Assembly (NCBI RefSeq): GCF_004784465.1
Contig: NZ_SRRU01000003.1
Location: forward strand, 496,001-560,000
Reading direction: 5' to 3'
Origin: Streptomyces griseoluteus
GTDB taxonomy: Bacteria; Actinomycetota; Actinomycetes; Streptomycetales; Streptomycetaceae
Length of the DNA: 64,000 nt
In this document: one piece after another, positions 18,677 to 28,028 of the stretch
Layout: the number at the start of each line of letters is the position of its first letter
Position numbering within the stretch: position 1 is the stretch's first letter
The notes under the pieces: generated by a model
Seen by the model: the letters and a program-made list of their open reading frames with translations, nothing else
The model's database searches: none
Told to the model about the DNA's origin: nothing
Program-made: the position numbers and the translations under genes

Positions 18677-21244
18677 GTGCTCAAGGCGACCCTGAGAAGT
18701 TTCCTCGCGCACAAGGGGCGGCTGGCGCTCTCCGCGCTCGCCGTCGTGCTGTCCGTGGCCTTCGTCTCGGGGAGCCTGATCTTCTCCGACACGGTGACCC
18801 GCACCTTCGACCGGCTGTTCGCCTCCACGGCGGCGGACGTCACGGTGGGCCCGAAGCAGGACCTCCGCTCCCCGGTGCCGGGCGGCGCGACACTGACGGT
18901 GCCCGCGGACCTCGCCGGCCGGGTGGCGAAGGCCCCCGGTGTCGCCTCGGCGCACGCGGACGTGTCGGTGCAGAACGTCACGGTGACCGACAGCCGCGAC
19001 CGGTCCGTCGGCCCGACCACCGGCGCCCCGACGATCGCCACCTCCTGGCACCTGACCGACCGCAGCCCGGTGGAGCTGACCTCGGGTCATGCCCCGCGCG
19101 GCGCGGACCAGGCCCTGCTGGACGCGGACACCGCGGGCAAGAAGCATGTGGGCATCGGCGACACGCTGACCGTGCAGGCCCAGCCGGGCACGTTCCGGGT
19201 GCGGGTCGTGGGCATCGCCACCTTCCGCACCACCAACCCCGGCGCCGCGCTGGTCTTCCTGGACCAGGCCACGGCCGGGAAGCAGTTGCTGGGCTCGGCG
19301 GGCAAGGCCACCTCCATCTCGGTGGAGGCGGCACCGGGCGTCACCCACCCGGAGCTGAAGAACCGGGTCGCCGCCGCGATCGGCAGCGGTGGTTACGAGC
19401 TGCGGACCGCCGCCGAACAGGCCAAGTCGGCGGCGGCGAACCTCGGCGGATTCCTCGACGTGATCAAGTACGTGATGCTGGGCTTCGCCGGGATCGCGGT
19501 GCTCGTCGGCATCTTCCTGATCGTCAACACCTTCTCCATGCTGATCGCCCAGCGCACCCGTGAACTCGGCCTGCTGCGGGCGCTGGGCGCGGACCGGCGT
19601 CAGGTGCGGCGCTCGGTGCTGCTGGAGGCGCTGCTGCTCGGCGTGGTGGGCTCCACGCTGGGCCTCGCGGCCGGGATCGGGATGGCGTACGGGCTGATCC
19701 GGCTGATGAGCCTGTTCGGGATGAACCTGAAGGCCACCGAGATGGTGATCGGCTGGGGCACGCCGGTGGCCGCGTACGTGGTCGGGGTGGGCGTCACCTT
19801 CGTCGCCGCGTACCTCCCGGCGCGGCGGGCGGCGACGGTGTCGCCGATGGCGGCGCTGTCGGACGCGGAGATCGCCGGGGTGGACAAGCCGCTGACCGGC
19901 CGGGCCGTCGCGGGCGCGGTCATGGGCGTGGCCGGGGCGGCGGCGCTGGCCGGGTGCGTGGCGGCGACGAAGGCGGCTCCGGCGGCCGCGCTGCTGGGGC
20001 TGGGCGTCGTGCTGACGCTGATCGCCATGGTGATCGCCGGGCCGCTGCTGGTGCGGCCGGTGATCCGGGTGCTGGGCGCGGCCTTCCCCTCGCTGTTCGG
20101 TTCGGTGGGCCGGATGAGCCAGCGCAACGCACTGCGCAACCCGCGCCGTACGGGTGCCACGGCGGCGGCACTGATGGTGGGCCTGGCGCTGGTCGGCGGG
20201 ATGTCGGTGGCGAGCGCCTCGATGTCGGCCTCGTTCGACCGGCAGATCGACCGCACGCTGGGCGCGGACTTCATCGTGCAGAGCGCCAACTTCAGCCCGT
20301 TCAGCGCCGATGTGCGGCGCACGGTGCGGGGGACGGAGGGCGTCGGGCTGGTCGTACCGCAGCGGATCACGCCGCTCGCGGTGCGGATGCCGGACGGCAG
20401 ACGGGTGCAGACGGCCGCCTCCGCCTACGGCCCGCGTCTGGACGACGTCGTGCACCTCACCTACGCGAGTGGCGGTACCGGGGCCGCGCTGGCGGACGGC
20501 CGGCTGGCGATGGACGCCAAGTTCGCGCAGGGTCACGGAGCGCGGCTGGGAAGCACGCTGCCCGTCGAATTCCCCGGCGGCAAGGTGGCCCGGCTGACGG
20601 TCGGCGCGCTCACCAATCTGGAGTCGCCGGAGGGCTTCGGCACGCAGGGCGGCATCTTCCTGGGCCTCGGCACGGTGGACAAGTACGTCCCCGGCGGCCA
20701 GGACTCGGTGCTCTACGTCAACGCCGCCCCCGGCACCGACGCGGCCGGCCTGCGGGCGAGCCTGACATCGGCGCTCAAGCCGTATCCGCAGCTCCAGGTC
20801 CGCGACCAGGCCGACTACAAGAAGCTGGTACACGACCAGATCTCGGTGCTGCTGTACCTGGTGTACGCGCTGCTCGGGCTGGCGATCGTCATCGCGGTGC
20901 TCGGCGTGGTCAACACCCTGGCGCTGTCGGTGGTGGAGCGCACCCGCGAGATCGGGCTGCTGCGGGCGATCGGGCTGAGCCGGCGGCAGTTGCGCCGCAT
21001 GATCCGGCTGGAGTCGGTGGTGATCGCGGTGTTCGGCGCGGTCCTCGGGCTGGCGCTGGGGCTGGTGTGGGGCGTGTGCGGTCAGCAGGTGCTGGCGCTG
21101 CGCGGGCTGAAGGAGCTGCAGGTGCCCTGGGGCACCATCGTCGCCGTGATGATCGCTTCGGCGGTGGTGGGCGTGGTGGCTGCCCTGTTCCCGGCGCTGC
21201 GGGCGTCGCGGATGAACGTACTGACCGCCATCGCCCACGAGTGA
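18677..21244 (+). CDS. FtsX/MacB-like ABC transporter permease
   Basis: 855-residue permease made of two FtsX-type halves. The N-terminal TM helix is followed by a large extracytoplasmic domain, three TM helices near residues 255-380, a central TM pair, a second extracytoplasmic domain, and a final FtsX core carrying the ERTREIGLLRAIGLSRRQ cytoplasmic coupling motif; the first half has the twin QRTRELGLLRALGADRRQ. The two coupling loops show an internal duplication. GTG start. Partner of the ATPase just upstream; cargo unknown. Confidence 0.93.
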   Translation: MLKATLRSFLAHKGRLALSALAVVLSVAFVSGSLIFSDTVTRTFDRLFASTAADVTVGPKQDLRSPVPGGATLTVPADLAGRVAKAPGVASAHADVSVQNVTVTDSRDRSVGPTTGAPTIATSWHLTDRSPVELTSGHAPRGADQALLDADTAGKKHVGIGDTLTVQAQPGTFRVRVVGIATFRTTNPGAALVFLDQATAGKQLLGSAGKATSISVEAAPGVTHPELKNRVAAAIGSGGYELRTAAEQAKSAAANLGGFLDVIKYVMLGFAGIAVLVGIFLIVNTFSMLIAQRTRELGLLRALGADRRQVRRSVLLEALLLGVVGSTLGLAAGIGMAYGLIRLMSLFGMNLKATEMVIGWGTPVAAYVVGVGVTFVAAYLPARRAATVSPMAALSDAEIAGVDKPLTGRAVAGAVMGVAGAAALAGCVAATKAAPAAALLGLGVVLTLIAMVIAGPLLVRPVIRVLGAAFPSLFGSVGRMSQRNALRNPRRTGATAAALMVGLALVGGMSVASASMSASFDRQIDRTLGADFIVQSANFSPFSADVRRTVRGTEGVGLVVPQRITPLAVRMPDGRRVQTAASAYGPRLDDVVHLTYASGGTGAALADGRLAMDAKFAQGHGARLGSTLPVEFPGGKVARLTVGALTNLESPEGFGTQGGIFLGLGTVDKYVPGGQDSVLYVNAAPGTDAAGLRASLTSALKPYPQLQVRDQADYKKLVHDQISVLLYLVYALLGLAIVIAVLGVVNTLALSVVERTREIGLLRAIGLSRRQLRRMIRLESVVIAVFGAVLGLALGLVWGVCGQQVLALRGLKELQVPWGTIVAVMIASAVVGVVAALFPALRASRMNVLTAIAHE

Positions 21245-21423
21245 GGGCCCCGGTCCGGTGGCGGGTTTCCGCCCGGCACGGCACGGTATAGATGGTCCGT
21301 ACCGCGTGAACTGCAAGGGGGCGCGTCCCGGCGCGGACTTCGGGCTCCCTCGCGGGTCCGCGCGTCTTCCAGGCCCGGCCGGCCACCCAGGTACCGCGTC
21401 CCCCAGCCGAAAAGGGATGCGCC

Positions 21424-23115
21424 ATGACCACCAACACCAGCGACGGGCAGGTCGGCTTCGCCGATCTCGCACTGGCCCCCGAGATCCAGCGGGCGCTGGC
21501 CGCGCTCGGCTACGAGGAGCCCACCCCGATCCAGCAGGAGGCCATCCCGCCCCTGCTGGAGGGCAACGACCTGCTGGGACAGGCGGCCACCGGCACCGGC
21601 AAGACCGCCGCGTTCGCGCTGCCGGTGATCCAGCGCATCGCCGCCGAGGGCAAGGGCAAGGGGCCCAGCGCGCTGGTGCTGGTGCCGACCCGCGAGCTGG
21701 CCATCCAGGTCTCGGAGGCCGTACACCGCTACGGCACCGACCTCGGCGTCCGCGTCCTGCCGGTCTACGGCGGCCAGCCCATCGGCCGCCAGCTCCGGGA
21801 ACTCCAGCGCGGTGTGGACGTGGTGGTGGCGACGCCGGGCCGCGCGCTGGACCACATCGCGCGCGGCACGCTGCCCCTCGGCGGCCTGCGCACGGTCGTG
21901 CTGGACGAGGCCGACGAGATGCTGGACATGGGGTTCGCGGAGGACATCGACTCGATCCTGGAGAACGTGCCGGAGGAGCGGCAGACGGTGCTGTTCTCGG
22001 CGACGATGCCCTCGCGGATCGACTCCATGGCGCGCAAGCACCTCAGCGACCCGGTGCGGGTGCGGATCGAGCGGGAGGCCCCGGCGCCGGGCGAGGCGCC
22101 GCGCGTCCGGGAGTCGGCGTACATCGTGGGGCGGGCGCAGAAGGCGGCCGCTCTGGGGCGGCTGCTGGACGTGGAGTCCCCGGAGGCGGCGATCGTGTTC
22201 TGCCGCACCCGCGACCAGGTCGACCAGCTCTCCGAGACCCTCAACGGCCGCGGCTACCGCGCGGAGGCGCTGCACGGCGGGCTGAGCCAGGAGCAGCGGG
22301 ACCGGGTGATGGGCAGGCTGCGCGGCGGCACGGCGGACCTGCTGGTCGCCACCGACGTCGCGGCGCGCGGCATCGACGTCGAGCACCTCACGCATGTGAT
22401 CAATTACGACGTGCCCTCGGCACCGGAGTCGTACGTGCACCGCATCGGCCGGGTCGGGCGCGCGGGCCGTGAGGGCGTGGCGATCACGCTCGCGGAGCCC
22501 CGCGAGTCCCGGATGCTGAAGGCGATCGAGCGGGCGACCGGCCGGAAGGTGCCGCTGGAGAAGGTGCCCACGGTGGCGGACCTGCGGGCCAGGCGGCTGG
22601 AGCTGACGCGGGCCGCGCTGCAGGAGAGCCTGCTGGAGGACGGGGACCTGGAGCGGTTCCGGGTGGTGGTGGAGACCCTCGGGGACGAGTTCGACGTGAT
22701 GGACGTGGCGCTGGCGGCGGTGAAGCTGGCCCACGAGTCGGGCGGCGCGGCCTTCGACGAGGAGGAGATCCCGGAGCTGGCGCCCAGGGACCGCGACCGC
22801 GGCGACCGGGGCCGGGGCGGCGACCGCGACCGGGGCCAGCGCGGACGGCCGCGCGGCCGCACCTCGCCGGGCATGACCCGCCTGTTCGTCGGCGCCGGAC
22901 GCAGCGCGGGCGTACGGCCGCAGGACCTCGTCGGCGCCATCGCCGGCGAGACCCGCCTGAGCGGCCGGGACATCGGCGCCATCGAGATCGCGGACCGCTT
23001 CTCCCTGGTGGAGGTCCCCGAGGAGGCGGCGGACGACGTCGTACGCGCCATGCGCGGCGCCAACGTCAAGGGCCGCCGGGCCCAGGTGCGCCGGGAGCGG
23101 GACCAGTCCCGCTGA
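21424..23115 (+). CDS. DEAD-box ATP-dependent RNA helicase with C-terminal RNA-binding domain
   Basis: Q motif (PTPIQQEAIPP), motif I AATGTGKT, VPTRELAIQ, motif II DEAD, SATMPSRI, the helicase C domain with ATDVAARGIDVEHL and HRIGRVGRAG are present. After an Arg/Asp/Gly-rich linker (residues about 455-480) comes a DbpA-type RNA-binding domain beginning MTRLFVGAGRSAGV. 563 residues, CsdA/DeaD-like; probably cold or ribosome-assembly related. A 180-nt leader (21245-21423) separates it from the permease; a TATAGAT sequence near 21288 could be a -10 box. Confidence 0.93.
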   Translation: MTTNTSDGQVGFADLALAPEIQRALAALGYEEPTPIQQEAIPPLLEGNDLLGQAATGTGKTAAFALPVIQRIAAEGKGKGPSALVLVPTRELAIQVSEAVHRYGTDLGVRVLPVYGGQPIGRQLRELQRGVDVVVATPGRALDHIARGTLPLGGLRTVVLDEADEMLDMGFAEDIDSILENVPEERQTVLFSATMPSRIDSMARKHLSDPVRVRIEREAPAPGEAPRVRESAYIVGRAQKAAALGRLLDVESPEAAIVFCRTRDQVDQLSETLNGRGYRAEALHGGLSQEQRDRVMGRLRGGTADLLVATDVAARGIDVEHLTHVINYDVPSAPESYVHRIGRVGRAGREGVAITLAEPRESRMLKAIERATGRKVPLEKVPTVADLRARRLELTRAALQESLLEDGDLERFRVVVETLGDEFDVMDVALAAVKLAHESGGAAFDEEEIPELAPRDRDRGDRGRGGDRDRGQRGRPRGRTSPGMTRLFVGAGRSAGVRPQDLVGAIAGETRLSGRDIGAIEIADRFSLVEVPEEAADDVVRAMRGANVKGRRAQVRRERDQSR

Positions 23116-23188
23116 ACGTCCGGACGCCCGGTCTCACGTACCGGAAACCTCCTGGTCCGGTGATCGGGTGGTCTGCTTGGCTCGGGGC

Positions 23189-23614
23189 ATGAGTGATCCG
23201 AGCATCCGGCACGCCCTGCCCGCCGACATCGACGCCGTGCTGGCGTTCTGGGGCGAGGCCGCCGAGGGGACGAGCATCAGCGACGACCACGCCGGGGTGG
23301 CCCGGCTGATCGAGCGGGACCCTGAGGCCCTGCTCCTGGCGGAGCTGGACGGAGTGCTGGCCGGCACGGTCATCGCGGGCTTCGACGGCTGGCGGTGCTC
23401 GGTCTACCGGCTCGCGGTGCACCCCGGCCATCGCCGCCGGGGCATCTCGCGGGCGCTGCTGGCGGCGGCCGAGGACCGGTTCGCCGCGCTGGGCGGGCGC
23501 CGCGTGGACGCGATGGTGCTGGTGCGCAACGAGACGGCGCACCATGCCTGGAGCGCGGCGGGGTACGGGCCGGAGGAGAAGTGGCGTCGCTGGGTCAAGC
23601 CGCTGAACGGCTGA
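23189..23614 (+). CDS. GNAT family N-acetyltransferase
   Basis: 141 residues with acetyl-CoA-binding motif A in VYRLAVHPGHRRRGISRALL and motif B in HHAWSAAGYG. The ATG at 23189 (MSDPSIRHALPADID) is the family-like start. Substrate unknown. It stands alone between the helicase and the CorC-like genes. Confidence 0.88.
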   Translation: MSDPSIRHALPADIDAVLAFWGEAAEGTSISDDHAGVARLIERDPEALLLAELDGVLAGTVIAGFDGWRCSVYRLAVHPGHRRRGISRALLAAAEDRFAALGGRRVDAMVLVRNETAHHAWSAAGYGPEEKWRRWVKPLNG

Positions 23615-23670
23615 ACCCACGAGCGCCGCTTTGCTGATCCTTTACCATTGGGGCAGCACCTCGGCACTCG

Positions 23671-23778
23671 ATGAAAGGTTGTGAGCGTCCACTCATGGGC
23701 GACCCTGCCGGTCCGCATCACCGACATCGCGCGGTCCTTCCCGTCCTGACCGATCCTGGGACGGAGGTGACCCGATGA
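23671..23778 (+). other. Possible short leader ORF(s) before the CorC-like operon
   Basis: Two short open frames fill the 5' leader: a 35-codon ATG frame whose TGA overlaps the next gene's ATG (ATGA), and a 22-codon GTG frame at 23681-23749 preceded by AAAGG. Either could be a coupled leader peptide; neither has database-like similarity I recognise. Coding status is unproven. Confidence 0.25.
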
Positions 23779-25127
23779 CCGAAGTGCTCCTCCTGCTGGT
23801 GGCGATCCTGCTCTCGCTCGCCTGCGGCGCCTTCGTAGCGGCCGAGTTCTCGCTGACCACGGTCGAGCGCGGCGAACTGGAGCGGGCCGCGGCGAAGGGT
23901 GAGACCGGCGCCCAGGGTGCGCTGAAGGCCGTACGCCAGCTCACCTTCCAGCTCTCCGGCGCGCAGCTCGGCATCACCGTGACCAACCTGGTCGTCGGCA
24001 TGCTGGCCGAGCCGTCCATCGGGGCGCTGCTCTCCGGGCCGTTCCGGGCGATGGGCCTCTCCGGGGCGTCGGCCCGCACGGCCGCGCTGGTGCTGGGCAC
24101 CGCCCTGTCGACGGTGTTCCTGATGGTCGTCGGCGAACTGGTGCCGAAGAACTGGGCGATCTCCTCGCCGCTGGCCGTGGCCAAGCGGGTGGGCACCCCG
24201 CTGCGCTGGTTCAGCCTGGCCTTCCGCCCCTTCATCACCCACCTCAACAACACCGCCAACCGGGTTGTACGCCGCCTCGGCCTGGAGCCCGCCGAGGAAC
24301 TGGCCTCCGCGCGCGGCCCGCAGGAACTGGTGGCGCTCGCCCGGCACTCCGCCAAGGCGGGCGCGCTGGAGCCGGACACCGCCGAACTGTTCGTGCGCAC
24401 ACTGAACCTGGCGGACCTGTCGGCGGAGAACGTGATGACCCCCCGGGTCCAGGTCGTCGCCCTCGACACCCTGGCCACGTGCGAGGACGTGGCGAACGCG
24501 ACGCGGGCCACCGGCCTCTCCCGCTTCCCGGTGTACCGGGGCAACCTGGACTCGGTCGTCGGTGTCGCCCACATCAAGGACGTACTGGCGCTGCCCGCCG
24601 AGGACCGGCCGGTCCGCTCGGTCACCCAGATCATGCGCGAACCCCTGCTGGTCCCGGAGTCCCTGACCGTGGACCGCCTGCTGGACCGGCTGTCCGGCCG
24701 GCGCACCATGGCCGTCGTCATAGACGAGTACGGCGGCACGGCGGGCGTGGCCACGCTGGAGGACATCGTCGAGGAGGTGGTCGGCGAGGTCCGCGACGAG
24801 CACGACCCGCACGAGACTCCCGACCTGGCCCCGGCCGGCACCGACGACCAGGGCCGCACCCTGTACTCGGCGGACGGCGCGGCCCGCACCGACCAACTGG
24901 CGCGGGTGGGCCTGAGGGTGCCCGACGGCCCGTACGAGACGCTGGCCGGGCTGATCGCCACCGAGCTGGGCCGTATCCCGGAGGCCGGCGACAGCCTGGA
25001 CGTCGACGGCTGGCGCCTTGACGTGGTGGACGCCTCCGGGCACCGGGCCGCGCGGGTGCTGCTGCACGCGCCGGTGAAGGAACCGGACGGCAGCCACGCC
25101 GACGAGCCGACGGGGAGGGCGCGATGA
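23775..25127 (+). CDS. CNNM/CorC-HlyC family membrane protein (DUF21-CBS-CorC domain)
   Basis: Four-helix DUF21 membrane domain (residues 1-200, with GELVPKNWAI), a CBS pair (about 215-340, ENVMTPRVQVVALD) and a C-terminal CorC_HlyC domain (GGTAGVATLEDIVEEVVGE then the last 90 residues). This family is implicated in Mg/Co homeostasis. 450 residues. It overlaps the next gene by 4 nt and both belong to the same family, suggesting a heteromeric complex. Confidence 0.92.
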   Translation: MTEVLLLLVAILLSLACGAFVAAEFSLTTVERGELERAAAKGETGAQGALKAVRQLTFQLSGAQLGITVTNLVVGMLAEPSIGALLSGPFRAMGLSGASARTAALVLGTALSTVFLMVVGELVPKNWAISSPLAVAKRVGTPLRWFSLAFRPFITHLNNTANRVVRRLGLEPAEELASARGPQELVALARHSAKAGALEPDTAELFVRTLNLADLSAENVMTPRVQVVALDTLATCEDVANATRATGLSRFPVYRGNLDSVVGVAHIKDVLALPAEDRPVRSVTQIMREPLLVPESLTVDRLLDRLSGRRTMAVVIDEYGGTAGVATLEDIVEEVVGEVRDEHDPHETPDLAPAGTDDQGRTLYSADGAARTDQLARVGLRVPDGPYETLAGLIATELGRIPEAGDSLDVDGWRLDVVDASGHRAARVLLHAPVKEPDGSHADEPTGRAR

Positions 25128-26137
25128 CCGCCGTACAGATTCTGATCGGTCTGGCGACCCTGGTCGTCAACGCCTTCTTCGTGGGCGCCGAGTTCGCGCT
25201 GATCTCGGTGCGCCGCTCGCAGGTGGAGCCGCTGGCCATGGAGGGCGACAAGCGGGCCCGGCGGGTGCTGTGGGGGCTGGAGCACGTGTCGGCGCTGCTG
25301 GCGGCCGCGCAGCTCGGCATCACCCTGTGCACGCTGGTCCTCGGTGTGGTCGCGGAGCCGGCCATCGCGCATCTGCTGGAGCCGGTGTTCCACGCGGTCG
25401 GGGTGCCCCCGGGGGCGGGGCACGCGGTGTCGTTCGTGATCGCGCTGACCCTGGCCACCTATCTGCACATGCTGCTGGGCGAGATGGTGCCCAAGAACAT
25501 CGCGCTGGCCGAGCCGGTGCGCACCGCGCTGCTGCTCGGACCGCCGCTGGTGGCGCTGGCCCGTGCGCTGCGGCCGGTGATCTTCGCCATCAACGCCTTC
25601 GCCAACGGCCTGCTGAAGCTGCTGCGGGTGGAGGTCAAGGACGAGGTGTCCGCGACCTTCACCGACACCGAGCTGGCCGAGATCGTCAAGGACGCCACGG
25701 AGGCGGGCCTGATCGACGACCGGGCGCAGGAGCGGCTGCACGACGCTCTCGAACTGGGCAGCCGCCCGGTCCGGGACGTGGTGGTGCCGCTGGAGCGGGT
25801 GGTCTACACGAGCGTCGGGGTCACCCCGGAGGAGTTGGAGCGGCTGTCGGCGGAGTCGGGGTTCTCCCGTTTCCCGGTGGTCGACGTGGGACGCCGGATC
25901 GTGGGCTACCTGCATGTGAAGGACGCGCTGGACGCCTCGCCGCGCGACGTGCCGTTCCGGCTGCGCGACATGCGGCCGATCGCGCGGGTGCGGGAGTCCT
26001 CCCCGCTGGACGACGTGCTCACCGCGATGCGCGGCAGCCGCACGCACGTGGCGGCGGCGATCGGCGCGGACGGCAGGCTGGCCGGGCTGGTGACCATGGA
26101 GGACGTGCTGCGGGAGCTGTTCGGGCAGCCCGCCTGA
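25124..26137 (+). CDS. Second CNNM/CorC-HlyC family membrane protein, without CorC_HlyC domain
   Basis: DUF21 membrane domain (NAFFVGAEFALISVRRSQ, GEMVPKNIAL) followed by a CBS pair ending VTMEDVLRELFG. At 337 residues it lacks the C-terminal CorC_HlyC domain of its upstream partner. ATG overlaps that gene's stop (ATGA). The short/long pair is a recurrent actinobacterial arrangement. Confidence 0.92.
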   Translation: MTAVQILIGLATLVVNAFFVGAEFALISVRRSQVEPLAMEGDKRARRVLWGLEHVSALLAAAQLGITLCTLVLGVVAEPAIAHLLEPVFHAVGVPPGAGHAVSFVIALTLATYLHMLLGEMVPKNIALAEPVRTALLLGPPLVALARALRPVIFAINAFANGLLKLLRVEVKDEVSATFTDTELAEIVKDATEAGLIDDRAQERLHDALELGSRPVRDVVVPLERVVYTSVGVTPEELERLSAESGFSRFPVVDVGRRIVGYLHVKDALDASPRDVPFRLRDMRPIARVRESSPLDDVLTAMRGSRTHVAAAIGADGRLAGLVTMEDVLRELFGQPA

Positions 26138-26205
26138 GCGGTGCCGGGGGTGGGGACGGGGGGACCGACCGGTGGGTATGGCGCCGGGATACCATCGCTG
26201 TCGCC

Positions 26206-27006
26206 ATGCAGACGAATCCCACACCTCCCGCGTACACCAGCCTCGTCGCCGTCGGTGACTCCTTCACCGAGGGCATGTCGGACCTGCTGCCCGACGGCTC
26301 CTACCGGGGCTGGGCGGACCTCCTGGCGGCCCGGATGGCCGCCCGCACGCCCGGCTTCCGGTACGCCAACCTGGCGGTGCGCGGCAAGCTGATCCAGCAG
26401 ATCGTGGACGAGCAGGTGCCGCTCGCCGCCGCGATGCGTCCCGACGTGATCACGCTGGTCGGCGGGCTCAACGACACCCTGCGCCCCAAGTGCGACATGG
26501 TCCGGGTGCGGGACCTGCTGACCGAGGCGGTGGAACGGCTGGCGCCGAACTGCGAGCGGCTGGTGCTGATGCGCAGCCCCGGGCGCCAGGGTCCGGTGCT
26601 GGACCGGTTCCGGCCGCGCATGGAGGAGCTGTTCGCCTGCGTGGACGAGCTGGCCGCCAAGCACGACGCGGTGGTGGTCGACCTGTACGGGGCGCGCTCG
26701 CTGGGCGACCCCCGCCTGTGGGACGTGGACCGGCTGCACCTCACCCACGAAGGGCACCGCCGGGTGGCCGAGGCGGTCTGGCAGGCGCTCGGCCACGACG
26801 CCGAGGACGCCCAGTGGCGCACCCCCCTGGCGGCCACCCCGCCGCCCGGCTGGGGGGCCCGCCGGGTCGCGGACGTCCGCTTCACCCGCCAGTACCTGCT
26901 CCCCTGGATAGCCCGCCGCCTCACCGGCCGCTCCTCCGGCGACGGCCTCCCGGCCAAGCGCCCGGACCTGCTCCCGTACGAGCTGACGCAGGAGGACCCG
27001 GCGTAG
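26206..27006 (+). CDS. SGNH/GDSL-family hydrolase
   Basis: 266 residues, cytoplasmic (no signal). Block I VAVGDSFTEG with the nucleophile Ser, block III VGGLNDT and block V DRLHLTHEGH (Asp-x-x-His) form a complete SGNH site. The Arg-rich C-terminus is usual for the Streptomyces members. Substrate, probably an ester, unknown. Convergent with the sirtuin gene, 6 nt apart. Confidence 0.92.
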   Translation: MQTNPTPPAYTSLVAVGDSFTEGMSDLLPDGSYRGWADLLAARMAARTPGFRYANLAVRGKLIQQIVDEQVPLAAAMRPDVITLVGGLNDTLRPKCDMVRVRDLLTEAVERLAPNCERLVLMRSPGRQGPVLDRFRPRMEELFACVDELAAKHDAVVVDLYGARSLGDPRLWDVDRLHLTHEGHRRVAEAVWQALGHDAEDAQWRTPLAATPPPGWGARRVADVRFTRQYLLPWIARRLTGRSSGDGLPAKRPDLLPYELTQEDPA

Positions 27007-27012
27007 CACCGG

Positions 27013-27918
27013 TCACCCGACGCGGGAGTCGGCACCCTCCAGGGACACCCCGAGCCGGCCGGCGACGGCGGTGAGGGCGGGACCCAGGGGCAGGGCGACC
27101 CGCGCGCGGGCGTGGACGTCGCCTCGGGTGGGGGCCAGGTTGACGATGAGCACCGGCTTGCCGGCCTCGGCCGCCTGGCGGACGAAGCGGAGGCCGGACA
27201 TCACCGTCAGCGAGGAGCCCAGGACCAGCAGCGTGGCCGCCTCGCGGACCAGGGCCCGGCAGTGCGCGACCCGGGCGGGCGGTACGGCCTCGCCGAAGAA
27301 GACCACGTCCGGCTTGAGGATACCGCCGCAGACCGCGCAGGGCACCACGCGGAAGTCCCCGACCTGATCGTCGGTGAGGTCGGCGTCGCCGTCCGGGTTG
27401 ATGCCGGCGGCCACCGGGTCGAACCCCGGATTCGCCTCCTCCAGGCGCTCCGCGAGTACCCGGCGGGCGCTCACGTCGCCGCAGGAGAGGCAGACGACAC
27501 GGTCGAGGCTGCCGTGGAGTTCCACGACAGCCTCGCTCCCGGCCGCCTGGTGCAGGCCGTCGACGTTCTGGGTGATCACGCCGGAGAGCATGCCGTGCCG
27601 CCCGAAGGCGGCCACCGACCGGTGCCCGGCGTTGGGACGGGCCCGGCCGAAGGTGCGCCAGCCGAGGTGGCTGCGGGCCCAGTAACGGCGCCGGGCCGGG
27701 GCTCCGGCGGTGAAGTCCTGGTAGGTCATCGGGGTGTGCCGGCTCAGGCTGCCGCCCTCGCCCCGGTAGTCGGGGATGCCGGATTCGGTGGAGATGCCCG
27801 CCCCGCTGAGTACGAGCACCCCGCCCGCGCTCAGCGCCTCGGCGACCGGCTCCGGGTCGGTGATGCCCGGCGGCAGATCTCCGCTCGGGGTCCAGCTCAA
27901 CGTAGGACGCATGCGCAT
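27013..27918 (-). CDS. NAD-dependent protein deacylase (Sir2 family)
   Basis: 301 residues. NAD pocket GAGISTESGIPDYRG (39-53), TQNVDGLH (116-123), catalytic His135 in VELHG, zinc cysteines CLSC and CAVC, and GSSLTV. The ATG at 27918 has no ribosome-binding site, but TACTCT lies 6 nt upstream on the coding strand, suggesting a leaderless mRNA; a second ATG at 27912 is also possible. It would remove acyl groups from lysines. Confidence 0.93.
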   Translation of the reverse strand: MRMRPTLSWTPSGDLPPGITDPEPVAEALSAGGVLVLSGAGISTESGIPDYRGEGGSLSRHTPMTYQDFTAGAPARRRYWARSHLGWRTFGRARPNAGHRSVAAFGRHGMLSGVITQNVDGLHQAAGSEAVVELHGSLDRVVCLSCGDVSARRVLAERLEEANPGFDPVAAGINPDGDADLTDDQVGDFRVVPCAVCGGILKPDVVFFGEAVPPARVAHCRALVREAATLLVLGSSLTVMSGLRFVRQAAEAGKPVLIVNLAPTRGDVHARARVALPLGPALTAVAGRLGVSLEGADSRVG

Positions 27919-28014
27919 AGTGCAAGAGTAGGGAATCCGCCTTCGGCGCCCGCCCCGCGCGCCTTGTAGCTTCCTCCGAGCCACCCCACGGCGCTGGCCT
28001 GCACGAATCGCCAG

Positions 28015-28020
28015 TACAAT
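28015..28020 (+). promoter_or_regulatory. purB -10 box; probable leaderless transcript
   Basis: TACAAT sits 8 nt before the purB GTG and there is no Shine-Dalgarno sequence between them, so transcription probably begins at or next to the start codon. I see no good -35. Confidence 0.55.
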
Positions 28021-28028
28021 CCGTACAC

